Source: Pseudomonas nitroreducens TX1 (GTDB lineage: Bacteria > Pseudomonadota > Gammaproteobacteria > Pseudomonadales > Pseudomonadaceae). Taken from it: a stretch of DNA of 34,664 nt. Positions 25,226 through 34,646 of the stretch are shown here, one piece after another. Under the pieces are notes generated by a model that saw nothing but the letters and a program-made list of their open reading frames with translations, made no database searches and was not told the DNA's origin. The translations under genes and the position numbers were made by a program. The first letter of the stretch is position 1. Each line of letters begins with the position of its first letter. The stretch lies in assembly GCF_000313755.1 (NCBI RefSeq), contig NZ_AMZB01000090.1, positions 1-34,664 of the forward strand. The letters are read 5' to 3'.

Positions 25226-25609
25226 GACGAGCCGCCCACCGCTGGCTTTGGCTGGTTTCCAGAGAAACGTCCGCGCGCTCCGCATCGCCCCGTTCAGGAG
25301 GCCGAGTGGAAGCGGGGTTTCAGGGGTTGAGCGGCATGGATGCCGCGAGAGCCGCGATGGGCCAGGGACGGCCCGTCGCGGCGTGCCCCTGGAACTTCGC
25401 TGGAGCGAGGGAATTTTTCGCCTAAGCGAAAAACCGGATGTCCGGGGCAAGACCTTTGGTTACTTTCTGTCGTTTGAGAAAGTAACTCGCCCGAGGGGGC
25501 GAAACAGGAAGCCCGCGCGCACGCCGAAGCGGCGCTGGAACACCCACGCCAACGCAGCAAGCAGCCCCAAAACGCCAGTAAAAAAGAAAGCGCCGGCGCT
25601 GCCGGCGGA

Positions 25610-25633
25610 TCGCGGGCATGGCCCGCTCCTACA
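25610..25633. repeat. REP-related unit, GGGCATGGCCC subtype
   Basis: TCGCGGGCATGGCCCGCTCC followed by TACA has the same outer parts as the other units but a third central palindrome. It lies 16 bases from the unit at 25649. Confidence 0.75.
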
Positions 25634-25648
25634 GGGGACCGCGCGGGA

Positions 25649-25673
25649 TTGCGCGGACAAGGTCCGCTCCTAC
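25649..25673. repeat. REP-related unit, GGACAAGGTCC subtype, second copy
   Basis: TTGCGCGGACAAGGTCCGCT followed by CCTAC repeats the unit at 25202-25225 with a small change at its left end. It sits next to the speC terminator. Confidence 0.78.
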
Positions 25674-25679
25674 CCAAAT

Positions 25680-25707
25680 AAAAAGCCCCGCGGATGCGGG
25701 GCTTTTT
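25680..25707 (-). terminator. Rho-independent terminator after speC
   Basis: AAAAAGCCCCGC and GCGGGGCTTTTT form a 12-bp stem with a 4-base GGAT loop, ending in T5 on either strand. It lies 14 bases beyond the speC stop, on the minus strand. Confidence 0.93.
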
Positions 25708-25721
25708 CAGTACAGCAAGGC

Positions 25722-26885
25722 TTACAGGTAGAACGCCTTCAGCGGCGGGAAGCCGTTGAACTCCACCGCGCTGTAGCTGGTGGTGTAGGCACCGGTGGAC
25801 AGCCAGTACAGGCGGTCGCCGGCCGCCAGGTTCAGCGGCAGGCCGTACTTGTAGTGCTCGTACATGATGTCCGCGCTGTCGCAGGTCGGGCCGGCGATCA
25901 CCACTTCTTCCAGCTCGCCCGCCTTCTCCACGTGGATCGGGAACTTGATGGACTCGTCCATGGTTTCGATCAGGCCGGAGAACTTGCCCACGTCGGTGAA
26001 CACCCAGCGCTCGACGGCGGTACGCGACTTGCGCGCCACCAGCACGACTTCACTGACGAGGATGCCGGCGTTGGCGATCAGCGAGCGGCCCGGCTCGAGG
26101 ATGATTTCCGGCAGCTCATCGCCGAAATCTTCCTTGAGGAAGCGAATGATCTCTTCGGCGTAGGTTTCCAGGCTGTTGGTCTTGGCGATGTAGTTCGCCG
26201 GGAAGCCGCCGCCCATGTTGATCAGCTTCAGTTCGATGCCGTCTTCTTCCTTCAGGCGCTCGAAGATGACTTTCACCTTGGCGATGGCCGCGTCCCACAC
26301 ACCGATGTCGCGCTGCTGCGAGCCGACGTGGAAGGACACACCGTAGGGCACCAGGCCCAGGTCACGGGCCAGCACCAGCAGGTCCATGGCCATGTCCGAC
26401 TGGCAGCCGAACTTGCGCGACAGCGGCCAGTCAGCGGAGGTCGAACCTTCGGTGAGGATGCGCACGTAGACCTTGGAGCCCGGAGCCGCCTTGGCGATAT
26501 TGCGCAGGTCAGCCTCGGAGTCAGTGGCGAACAGGCGCACGCCTTTCTCGTAGAAGTAGCGGATATCGCGGGCTTTCTTGATGGTGTTGCCGTAGCTGAT
26601 CTGCTCGGCGCGCACACCGGTCTTCATCACCTTGTCCAGCTCATAGATGGAGGCGATGTCGAAGTTCGACCCCTTGTCGCGCAGCAGCTCGGTGATCTCG
26701 GTGGCCGGGTTGGCCTTCACGGCGTAGTAAATCTTGGCGAACGGAAAGCAGTCGGTCAGCTGGTCGTAGGCATCGGCAATGGTCTGCTTGTCGATGACGA
26801 CGAAGGGGGTTTCCTGCTTGTCGGCAAACGCCTTCATACGCTGGAAGGTTTCGGGGGCGAAGTAATCCTCGACCTTGATGGACAT
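25722..26885 (-). CDS. speC: Ornithine decarboxylase, PLP-dependent (alanine-racemase fold)
   Basis: SpeC turns ornithine into putrescine, an entry step of polyamine synthesis. It has 387 residues of the eukaryotic-like group IV (fold-III) decarboxylase family, not the larger E. coli SpeC type. K57 in YYAVKANP binds PLP; HVGSQQ, NMGGGFP and EPGRSLIANAG hold the phosphate and glycine-rich contacts; C335 in GPTCDSAD is the catalytic cysteine given by the other monomer of the dimer. TTGGAG precedes the ATG at normal spacing. P. aeruginosa speC is PA4519 (from memory), in the same order after the piu and cptA-like genes. A lysine/ornithine dual specificity is possible and cannot be judged here. 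Confidence 0.95.
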   Translation of the reverse strand: MSIKVEDYFAPETFQRMKAFADKQETPFVVIDKQTIADAYDQLTDCFPFAKIYYAVKANPATEITELLRDKGSNFDIASIYELDKVMKTGVRAEQISYGNTIKKARDIRYFYEKGVRLFATDSEADLRNIAKAAPGSKVYVRILTEGSTSADWPLSRKFGCQSDMAMDLLVLARDLGLVPYGVSFHVGSQQRDIGVWDAAIAKVKVIFERLKEEDGIELKLINMGGGFPANYIAKTNSLETYAEEIIRFLKEDFGDELPEIILEPGRSLIANAGILVSEVVLVARKSRTAVERWVFTDVGKFSGLIETMDESIKFPIHVEKAGELEEVVIAGPTCDSADIMYEHYKYGLPLNLAAGDRLYWLSTGAYTTSYSAVEFNGFPPLKAFYL

Positions 26886-27449
26886 GGTTGGGACTCCAAA
26901 TGGCAGAACAGGTTATTCGTAGGGGTGAAGCTGAACGTCGAATCCGTTTCCCCACTTTGGTTCGCCTACTTCCCAAGGCATGTCGCCGAGTATCACCTGG
27001 TGCCCGGCGACTCCTGCGACCACTCCCTGGCGTCGTTGCTCCGCCTTGCCGTAGTCGATCTACTGTCTGCGGCGAAGCGTCTAGCCATGAAGTGGTCGCA
27101 GAAGCCGCTGAAAGGACTTCCAGAAAATCTCTCGTCGTCAGTACTTGAGCCGGATGGATCGTTTCCAGCATGGACGTTCGGGCGCGAACTTTAGGACCTG
27201 AGGTCCGTGAGTTCAACCCTGAATTGCCGCTTTTTCGCATCCCTTTGTCGCACTGCCGGTTGACTGTTTCGGATACTCAACAAAATGCACGGAATACCGC
27301 ACAGGACGGGGCTTTCGACGGTTTTTTGCATCATCTTCCTACTTCGATTAACGACCGATGACAGAGGGGGGAGTTCAGCTGTTTGGGCTGGGTGGTGCGG
27401 GAGGGGATTTGATGGAGGGATGTACTGAGGGAAATCGGAGTTGGGCGCG
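26886..27449 (-). other. Long gene-free region upstream of speC
   Basis: About 560 bases before speC hold no convincing gene. A minus-strand frame from 27240 runs into speC in another frame, but it has low-quality composition and no good start site. The stretch is AT-richer than the genes around it in its far part (27210-27350). It has a 13-base palindrome GGACCT-G-AGGTCC at 27194-27206 that could be an operator. A long speC 5' untranslated region or a small RNA could lie here; neither is proven. No clear terminator or promoter pair was identified. Confidence 0.5.
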
Positions 27450-27578
27450 CCCTCTCCCTAACCCTCTCCCTGAAGGGAGAGGGAACCGTTCGGCATAGGC
27501 TGAAACGGCCGCATCAGCCGGCACGATCAGCTCCCTCTCCCTTCGGAGCGGGGCGCGCAGCCAGGGCGGGGGAGAGGG
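27450..27578. repeat. CT-rich paired-hairpin repeat, second copy
   Basis: The left arm (27450-27484) carries CCCTCTCCCTGAAGGGAGAG; the right arm begins CTCCCTCTCCCTTCGGAGCG and ends GGGGGAGAGGG (27531-27578). It matches the element at 16254-16378 in arms and layout, with a different centre and a 14-18 base insertion in the right arm (GGGGCGCGCAGCCAGGG). Confidence 0.78.
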
Positions 27579-27603
27579 CAGCCGTCCGCAGCGGAGGCAC
27601 AGG

Positions 27604-27627
27604 TTCGCGAGCAAGCTCGCTCCTACA
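27604..27627. repeat. Single REP unit downstream of opuCA
   Basis: TTCGCGAGCAAGCTCGCTCC followed by TACA, identical to the unit at 25124-25147. It lies 9 bases past the opuCA stop, where its hairpin may end or protect the opuC mRNA. Confidence 0.85.
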
Positions 27628-27636
27628 GAGAACGGC

Positions 27637-28803
27637 TTACGAAGCCTGCGCCACCTCCGCCGGCGAAACGATGATGCCCTTGCTGCCGCGCGAGCGCCCC
27701 GAGCTCAGGTAATCGGCAATCGACTCCTGCGTCACCTCGCCCAGGAACTGTCCGTCCGCATCCAGTACAGGCAACCACGAACTGTTGAACTCGTACATGC
27801 GCGACAACAGGATGCGCAGGTGCTCGTCGTGGCTGGCGGTGACGCGGAATTCGTTGAGGAAGTTGCCGCACACGCCGTCCTGGCGGCGCAGTTCCTTGCG
27901 GCGCACGTAACCCAGGCCCTTGCCGTTGGCGTCCACCACCACCAGGTAGCGGCGGTCGTCTTCCTCCATCTTCTCCAGCGCCTCGGCCACCGGTGTCTCC
28001 GGGCTGGCGGTGACGATGCTGCTGTCGGCGGCATCTTCGGCGCGCACCAGCAGCAGGCGCTTGAGGGTGCTGTCCTGGCCGGTGAAGGCGCTGACGAATT
28101 CGTCCGCCGGGTGCGCCAGCAGGGTGTCCGGATGGTCGAACTGCAGCAGCCGGCCGCTCTTGAACACCGCCACCTTGTCACCCAGCTTGATCGCCTCGTC
28201 GATGTCGTGGCTGACCATGATCACGGTCATGCCCAGCTTGCGTTGCAGCTCGAAGAACTCGTTCTGGATCGACTCGCGGTTGATCGGGTCCACCGCGCCG
28301 AACGGCTCGTCCATCAGCAACAGGGGCGCATCGGCCGCCAGCGCGCGGATCACGCCGATGCGCTGTTGCTGCCCGCCGGACAATTCACGCGGATAGCGCG
28401 ACAGGTACTGCTTGGGTTCGAGCTTGACCATGGCCATCAGCTCGCGCGCCTTCTCCTTGCACTTCTGCTTGTCCCAGCCGAGCAGGCGCGGCACGACCAT
28501 GATGTTCTCCTCGATGGTCATGTTGGGGAACAGGCCGATCTGCTGGATCACGTAGCCGATGTGCCGGCGCAGGGTCACCTCGTCCAGCTCGCGGGTGTCC
28601 TGCCCATCGATCAGCACGCGGCCGGAGGTGGGCTGGATGATGCGGTTGATCATCTTCAGCGTGGTGGTCTTGCCGCAACCCGAGGGGCCGAGGAACACGC
28701 AGATCTCGCCCTTCTCCACGGTCAGGCTGACCTTGTCCACGGCGCGGAATTCCTTGCCGTCCTTGAGGGTGAAGGTCTTGGTCAGTTGGTCGAGTTCGAT
28801 CAT
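27637..28803 (-). CDS. opuCA: Osmoprotectant ABC transporter ATP-binding protein OpuCA
   Basis: This is the ATPase of a glycine betaine/choline/carnitine-type uptake system. It has 388 residues. Walker A GPSGCGKT is at 39-46, the signature is ELSGGQQQRIGVIRAL, Walker B is LLLMDEPFGAVD, and the H-loop is in VSHDIDEA. Two C-terminal CBS domains (about 255-375) are present; in OpuA-type transporters CBS domains sense ionic strength, so they may do so here. ATG 28803 follows CAGGAG at 7 bases; the frame open to 28860 lies within opuCB. It is the last gene of opuCD-opuCC-opuCB-opuCA, 2 bases after opuCB. Confidence 0.95.
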   Translation of the reverse strand: MIELDQLTKTFTLKDGKEFRAVDKVSLTVEKGEICVFLGPSGCGKTTTLKMINRIIQPTSGRVLIDGQDTRELDEVTLRRHIGYVIQQIGLFPNMTIEENIMVVPRLLGWDKQKCKEKARELMAMVKLEPKQYLSRYPRELSGGQQQRIGVIRALAADAPLLLMDEPFGAVDPINRESIQNEFFELQRKLGMTVIMVSHDIDEAIKLGDKVAVFKSGRLLQFDHPDTLLAHPADEFVSAFTGQDSTLKRLLLVRAEDAADSSIVTASPETPVAEALEKMEEDDRRYLVVVDANGKGLGYVRRKELRRQDGVCGNFLNEFRVTASHDEHLRILLSRMYEFNSSWLPVLDADGQFLGEVTQESIADYLSSGRSRGSKGIIVSPAEVAQAS

Positions 28804-28805
28804 GT

Positions 28806-29471
28806 TCAGTCTCCTGTCTGCGGGCGCAGGCCCTTCGGGGTGAGCGCACGCTGCAGCCATTGCAGCAGCAGGTCGGCGGCGATCGCCAGAAGGCTCACCA
28901 GCACGGCGCCGACCACCAGCATGGGCATGTTGGATTGGCTGATGGAATTGAGGATGAGCACGCCCAGGCCACCGGCGCCGATCACCGCGGCGATGGTCAT
29001 CACGCCGATGTTCATCACCACGGCGGTGCGCACGCCGGCGAGGATCACCGGCACGGCGATGGGGATGTCGACCATGCGCAGGCGCTGCCAGAAGGTCATG
29101 CCGATGCCCTTGCCGGCTTCGCGGATACCGGGTTCGACATTGGTCAGGGCGAGGTAGGTGTTACGCAGGATCGGCAGTAGCGAATAGAGGAACACCGCGG
29201 TGATCGCCGGCAACGGGCCGAGGCCTTGGCCGATCTTCGAGTAGAGCGGCAGCATCAGGCCGAACAGCGCGATGGACGGGATGGTCAGCACCACGGTGGC
29301 GGCGCCCTGCAGCGGTCCGGCGAGCCAGCGGAAGCGGGTCATCAGCACGCCCAGCGGCACGCCGACGACGATGGCCAGCCCCACGGCGATGGACACCAGC
29401 ATCAGGTGTTCCAGGGTCAACTGGCCGACCTGGCTCCAGTCCAAACGGGAAATCACGGTCATGAAGTCCAT
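28806..29471 (-). CDS. opuCB: Osmoprotectant ABC transporter permease OpuCB
   Basis: This inner-membrane permease has 221 residues and about five or six helices. The N-terminal cytoplasmic part is short (MDFMTVISRLDW), followed by LVSIAVGLAIVVGVPLGVLM, VVLTIPSIALFGLMLPL, a PILRNTYLALTNVEPGIREAGKGIGMT block that holds the EAA-like ATPase-docking loop, and GVRTAVVMNIGVMTIAAVIGAGGLG. These are standard for the OpuCB/OpuCD (ProW-like) family. It lies 1 base after opuCC and 2 bases before opuCA, so all are on one mRNA. Confidence 0.95.
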   Translation of the reverse strand: MDFMTVISRLDWSQVGQLTLEHLMLVSIAVGLAIVVGVPLGVLMTRFRWLAGPLQGAATVVLTIPSIALFGLMLPLYSKIGQGLGPLPAITAVFLYSLLPILRNTYLALTNVEPGIREAGKGIGMTFWQRLRMVDIPIAVPVILAGVRTAVVMNIGVMTIAAVIGAGGLGVLILNSISQSNMPMLVVGAVLVSLLAIAADLLLQWLQRALTPKGLRPQTGD

Positions 29472-29472
29472 G

Positions 29473-30411
29473 TCAGTCCTCCTCCTGCTGGGGCCCGCGC
29501 TGCTGGGGCTGAACCTTGTCGCCCAGCAGGCCGTGCTCGCGCAGGAACTGCTGCGCCACGCGCTGCACCGGTTCCTGCTCGATGTCGACCTGGGCGTTGA
29601 GTGCCTGCATGGTCTGGTCGTCGAGCAGGTCGGCGATGGGCTCGAACAGGGTTTTCAGTTCCGGGTGTTTTTCCACCAGCGCCGCGCGCATCACCGGGGC
29701 GGCGTTGTAGAAGGGGAAGTACTGCTTGTCATCCTTCAATACGCGCAGCTTGAAGTCCTTCAGTCGGCCGTCGGTGGTATAGACGAGGCCGACGAACACC
29801 TGGCGATTCTTCAGCGCGGTGTAGACCAACCCGGCATCCATCTGCCGCACGTCATCGCGGGTGAAGTGGAAGCCGTACAGCTCGCTCATCGGCCCGAGGC
29901 CATCCGGTCGCCCGGCAAATTCCGGGTCCATGGCGAACAGGTGGGTCTTCTTCCCGCCCTGCTCCTTCATCACCCGGGCGAGGTCGCTCAAGCTGTGCAC
30001 GCCGAGTTGCTCGGCCTGCTCTTCGGGCATAGCCAGGGCGTAGGTGTTGTTGAAAGGCGCGGGCTTGGGCCAGAACAAGCCCTTCCTGCCGTCCAGCTCG
30101 CGGACCTTCGCCAGCGACTGCTGGGCATCCAGCTTGTCCGTGACCTTGTTGTAGACGATCAACGACGAGCCGGTGTATTCCCAGACCAGGTCGAGTTGGC
30201 CACTCTCCTGCGCGCTGCGCGCCAGGGTGCTGCCCAGGCCATTGGTGACCTTCACCTCGTAGCCCTTGCCCTGCAGATACTGCGCGGTGATGGCGGTGAG
30301 CAGGCGCTGCTCGGTGAACGGCTTGCCGCCGATGCGGATCACATCAGCCGCCTGCACCGCGCCGGTCATGGCGGCGAGAAGCACGCCCAGCGCGCCGAAC
30401 AGAGGTTTCAT
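29473..30411 (-). CDS. opuCC: Osmoprotectant ABC transporter periplasmic binding protein OpuCC
   Basis: This OpuAC/ProX-type binding protein catches a quaternary-ammonium osmoprotectant in the periplasm. It has 312 residues with a signal peptide (MKPLFGALGVLLAAMTGAVQA, cleavage near 21) and then DVIRIGGKPFTEQ, the typical mature start. Further blocks are LVWEYTGSSLIVYNK and FVGLVYTTDGRLKDFKLRVLKDD. Two starts are possible: ATG 30411 has AAGGGA 6 bases upstream, while ATG 30441 overlaps the opuCD stop in ATGA and adds MKALDFKGIR. I list 30411, but coupling favours the other. The N-terminal mature segment lacks a lipobox cysteine, so it is soluble. Confidence 0.93.
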   Translation of the reverse strand: MKPLFGALGVLLAAMTGAVQAADVIRIGGKPFTEQRLLTAITAQYLQGKGYEVKVTNGLGSTLARSAQESGQLDLVWEYTGSSLIVYNKVTDKLDAQQSLAKVRELDGRKGLFWPKPAPFNNTYALAMPEEQAEQLGVHSLSDLARVMKEQGGKKTHLFAMDPEFAGRPDGLGPMSELYGFHFTRDDVRQMDAGLVYTALKNRQVFVGLVYTTDGRLKDFKLRVLKDDKQYFPFYNAAPVMRAALVEKHPELKTLFEPIADLLDDQTMQALNAQVDIEQEPVQRVAQQFLREHGLLGDKVQPQQRGPQQEED

Positions 30412-30437
30412 ACGGATTCCCTTGAAATCGAGCGCTT

Positions 30438-31154
30438 TCATCGCGTCAGCCCCCGCTCCAGCAGGGTGCGGCTGAACAGCACCACCAGGCCATCGAGCAC
30501 CAGCGCCAGCAGCGCGGTGCACACGGCGCCGAGCAGCAGCTTGGACTGGTCGTCCAGGGCGATGCCGGGGAAGATCAGGCTGCCCAGGCTGTTGGCGCCG
30601 ATCAGGAAGGCCAGCGGCGCTGACCCGACGTTCAACGCCAGCGCGACGCGCACGCCACCCATGATCAGCGGCACCGCGTTGGGCAATTCGACGCGCAGCA
30701 GCACCTGGCGCGGCGTCATGCCGATACCGGTGGCCGCCTCCTTCAGGGAGGCCGGCACGGCGCGCAGTCCTTCGTAGGTGTTGCGCACGATGGGCAGCAG
30801 CGAGGCGAGGAACAGCGCGAGGATCGCCGGGCCGTTACCGATCCCGACAATCGCCAGGGCGATGGCCAGCACGGCCAGCGGCGGGATGGTGTTGCCGACG
30901 TTGAATACCTGCATCAGGCGTTCGGCCTGCCCCTGCAGGGCAGGCCGGCTGAGCAGGATGCCGGCCGGGATACCGACCGCCAGTGCGGCCAGCATGGAAA
31001 CAAACACCAGGAACAGGTGCGCCTGCAGGTAGAACAGCAGGTCTTCGCGGTACTGCCACAAGGTGGCAGGGGTGATCCAGTGGATCAGCAGGGCCAGCAC
31101 AACGACTGCGAAGCAGACGCCGAACAGGGCCTTGCCCGTGGTGGACTTCACCAT
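30438..31154 (-). CDS. opuCD: Osmoprotectant ABC transporter permease OpuCD
   Basis: This is the second permease of the system. It has 238 residues, with a first helix LFGVCFAVVVLALLIHWI, then FLVFVSMLAALAVGIPAGILL, NTIPPLAVLAIALAIVGIG, a PIVRNTYEGLRAVPASLKEAATGIGMT docking block and GGVRVALALNVGSAPLAFLIGANSLG. The extra N-terminal helix makes it longer than OpuCB. It is the first gene of the operon. Its stop overlaps a possible opuCC start. The 5' untranslated region holds a 9-bp hairpin (31177-31200). As a system for compatible solutes it is expected to respond to high osmolarity. Confidence 0.94.
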   Translation of the reverse strand: MVKSTTGKALFGVCFAVVVLALLIHWITPATLWQYREDLLFYLQAHLFLVFVSMLAALAVGIPAGILLSRPALQGQAERLMQVFNVGNTIPPLAVLAIALAIVGIGNGPAILALFLASLLPIVRNTYEGLRAVPASLKEAATGIGMTPRQVLLRVELPNAVPLIMGGVRVALALNVGSAPLAFLIGANSLGSLIFPGIALDDQSKLLLGAVCTALLALVLDGLVVLFSRTLLERGLTR

Positions 31155-31176
31155 GGTTGGGGGACTCCCTTCGGGT

Positions 31177-31200
31177 GTGCGGCGACTGGCATCGCCGCAC
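31177..31200 (-). promoter_or_regulatory. Hairpin in the opuC leader
   Basis: GTGCGGCGA (31177-31185) pairs with TCGCCGCAC (31192-31200) over 9 bp with a 6-base loop. It lies 22 bases upstream of the opuCD ATG. It could influence translation or be a protein-binding site; no evidence decides. Confidence 0.45.
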
Positions 31201-31375
31201 TCACTTGACGCTCGATCCCGTCCAGGAACCTATCTGGGACCGTGATTAAACGCGACGCGAATCAAGCACTTGCGGATGCGGTTGCGGATCGATGTCGCGA
31301 AGGGGTGGACCCCCGTGCGTGCCGTTGCGTTCAATAAAATTGCCATCCTTGTGCCACCGCACAGCCGTGCATTCG

Positions 31376-31420
31376 GCTACAGCCCCCATGGACCGGGGGC
31401 TGTAGCGGACAAACTTTTTT
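31376..31420 (+). terminator. Strong 12-bp hairpin with T6 in the opuCD-nhaP gap
   Basis: GCTACAGCCCCC (31376-31387) and GGGGGCTGTAGC (31395-31406) form a perfect 12-bp stem with a 7-base loop; CGGACAAAC and then T6 follow on the + strand. No annotated gene ends upstream on this strand, because opuCD runs the other way. The 8-base gap between stem and T-run is long for a terminator. It may end an unannotated small RNA, or be a structural or attenuating element in the nhaP leader. The rest of the 446-bp gap holds no gene that I can support. Confidence 0.5.
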
Positions 31421-31600
31421 CGAATGAAGCTGCGATCAGGTTGAACCATTACCCAACGTCGCTTGCCCAACGCCGGATGTGCCCGGCGAGAACGTACGCA
31501 GGTTCGCTCAGCGGTTATCATCGGGATCCTTTCGCGTGCCCCCGACCCATGGATAGGTCACTCGGGGCCGGCGTCTTGCCTACCACGGAGACTCATCGCC

Positions 31601-32872
31601 ATGCTTGATCTGGCCGCGGCGTTCATCGCGCTGACCACCCTGCTCACCTACGTCAATTACCGCTTCATCCGCCTGCCGCCCACCATCGGCGTCATGGCCA
31701 CCGCCCTGGTGTTTTCCTTCATCGCCCAGGGCATGTCGCTGCTGGGCTACCCGGTGCTGGAAGTCGAGATGCAGCAGATCATCAGCCGCATCGACTTCTC
31801 CGATGTGCTGATGACCTGGTTCCTCCCGGCACTGCTGTTCGCCGGCGCCCTGCACGTGAACCTCGCCGACCTGCGCAACTACAAGTGGCCCATCGGCCTG
31901 CTGGCCACCTTCGGCGTGCTGATCGCCACCACGGTGATCGGCTACCTGGCCTACTACACCTTCGCCCTCTTCGGCTGGCACGTGGACTTCATCTACTGCC
32001 TGCTGTTCGGCGCGCTGATCTCGCCCACCGACCCCATCGCGGTGCTGGGCATCCTCAAGTCCGCCGGCGCACCCAAGCCGCTGGCCACCACCATCGTCGG
32101 CGAATCGCTGTTCAACGACGGCACCGCCGTGGTGGTGTTCACCATCCTGCTGGGCATCCTGCTGGCCGGCGAGACGCCCACCGTGTCCTCCATCGCCTGG
32201 CTGTTCGTGCAGGAAGCCATCGGCGGCGTGCTGTTCGGCGCGGCGCTGGGCTACGGGGTGTTCCTGATGATGCGCGGCATCGACCAGTACCAGGTGGAGG
32301 TGATGCTCACCCTGGCCCTGGTGATCGGCGGCGCGGCGCTGGCCGCGCGGCTGCACGTCTCCGCCCCCATCGCCATGGTGGTGGCCGGCCTGATCATCGG
32401 CAACCAGGCGCGCCACTACGCCATGTCCGACGAGACGCGGCGCTACATCGACAAGTTCTGGGAGCTGATCGACGAGATCCTCAACGCCCTGCTGTTCGCC
32501 CTGATCGGCCTGGAGCTGCTCCTGCTGCCGTTCAACTGGCTGCACGTGGTGGCCGCCTTCGCCCTGGGCGGCGCGGTGCTCGTCTCGCGCCTGCTCACCG
32601 TGGCGCCGGCCATCGTCGTGCTGCGCCAGACCGAAAACGGCCGCCGCCAGGTGCCCGCTGGCACCATCCGCATCCTCGTGTGGGGCGGGCTGCGTGGCGG
32701 CGTCTCGGTGGCCCTGGCGCTGTCCCTGCCGCTGGGCGAGCAGCGCGACCTGATCCTCAGCCTGACCTACGTGGTGGTGCTGGTGTCGATCCTGTTCCAG
32801 GGCCTGTCCATCGGCCCGCTGGTGCGGCGTATCTACAAAGACGCGCAACCCGCCGCCGACCGCGATCACTGA
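31601..32872 (+). CDS. nhaP: NhaP-type Na+/H+ antiporter (CPA1 family)
   Basis: This inner-membrane cation:proton antiporter exchanges Na+ (or K+) for H+, keeping pH and salt in balance. It has 423 residues and about 12 helices. The ion-binding motifs [13 protein letters not shown] and [14 protein letters not shown] are those of CPA1 NhaP proteins, and the later [17 protein letters not shown] block matches the conserved Arg/Gly-rich helix. The frame is open back to 31463, but the upstream part is not helix-like and GGAG lies 10 bases before ATG 31601, giving the normal start [11 protein letters not shown]. It stands next to the osmoprotectant transporter, fitting a salt-stress neighbourhood. 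It is unrelated to NhaA/NhaB. Confidence 0.94.
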   Translation: MLDLAAAFIALTTLLTYVNYRFIRLPPTIGVMATALVFSFIAQGMSLLGYPVLEVEMQQIISRIDFSDVLMTWFLPALLFAGALHVNLADLRNYKWPIGLLATFGVLIATTVIGYLAYYTFALFGWHVDFIYCLLFGALISPTDPIAVLGILKSAGAPKPLATTIVGESLFNDGTAVVVFTILLGILLAGETPTVSSIAWLFVQEAIGGVLFGAALGYGVFLMMRGIDQYQVEVMLTLALVIGGAALAARLHVSAPIAMVVAGLIIGNQARHYAMSDETRRYIDKFWELIDEILNALLFALIGLELLLLPFNWLHVVAAFALGGAVLVSRLLTVAPAIVVLRQTENGRRQVPAGTIRILVWGGLRGGVSVALALSLPLGEQRDLILSLTYVVVLVSILFQGLSIGPLVRRIYKDAQPAADRDH

Positions 32873-32899
32873 CGGCGCGCCCCACGGTCCTTGAGCCTT

Positions 32900-32924
32900 G
32901 CGTCGCCGGGTCTGCCGGCGACGC
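32900..32924 (+). terminator. Stem-loop after nhaP, no clear T-run
   Basis: GCGTCGCCGG and CCGGCGACGC form a 10-bp perfect stem with a 5-base loop, 27 bases after the nhaP stop. The following CTCGAATC is not a T-tract, so it is a possible Rho-dependent end or an mRNA-protecting hairpin. Confidence 0.45.
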
Positions 32925-32936
32925 CTCGAATCAGGC

Positions 32937-32942
32937 TATAAT
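32937..32942 (+). promoter_or_regulatory. Possible -10 element of the prfC promoter
   Basis: A perfect TATAAT lies 58 bases before the prfC ATG. No good -35 is found at 16-18 bases upstream, where the hairpin arm lies, so a weak or activator-helped promoter is likely. Confidence 0.4.
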
Positions 32943-33000
32943 CCCGCGTTTTTCGGGCCGCTCGCTGCCCGTCTTCACCGAATCGACCAGGCACCCATCC

Positions 33001-34584
<1,584 letters not shown>

Positions 34585-34598
34585 GTTCGCCGCTCTCG

Positions 34599-34625
34599 AA
34601 ACGCCCGCCTTGTGCGGGCGTTTTT
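34599..34625 (+). terminator. Rho-independent terminator after prfC
   Basis: AAACGCCCGC (34599-34608) pairs with GCGGGCGTTT (34614-34623), 10 bp, 5-base loop, with a T5 tract. It lies 15 bases after the prfC stop. Confidence 0.93.
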
Positions 34626-34646
34626 GTTTCCCTTGCTGGCTTTTTG

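Larger units (their letters stand above)
25062..25679. repeat. Gene-free stretch built of REP units and other palindromes
   Basis: About 620 bases without a credible gene. It contains four REP-related units (listed separately), a TTTTTCGC-CTAA-GCGAAAAA hairpin at 25414-25433, a GTTACTTTCT/AGAAAGTAAC hairpin with 8-base loop at 25459-25486, and GC-rich segments. The middle part (about 25290-25600) looks like a dispersed Pseudomonas intergenic sequence that is often mis-called as small proteins; its translated frame would read SEGIF, FGYFLSFEKVTRPRG and similar. That family assignment is from memory. Confidence 0.6.

Noticed and set aside
25149..27194. Open frame of 681 codons on the + strand running through the repeats and opposite speC
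   Set aside because: It joins repeat DNA to the antisense of speC; no consistent protein features, and speC is certain.
26641..27240. Minus-strand frame of 199 codons upstream of and overlapping speC
   Set aside because: Its 3' part is the wrong frame of speC, and its 5' part has no good start site; kept only as a reason to study the leader region.
27260..27288. Possible + strand promoter TTGACT in the speC-opuC gap
   Set aside because: No acceptable -10 hexamer is found at 16-18 bases and no gene follows on this strand.
31270..31608. Possible 112-residue gene between opuCD and nhaP
   Set aside because: It spans the strong hairpin and T6, has no SD and an irregular composition, and overlaps the nhaP start.
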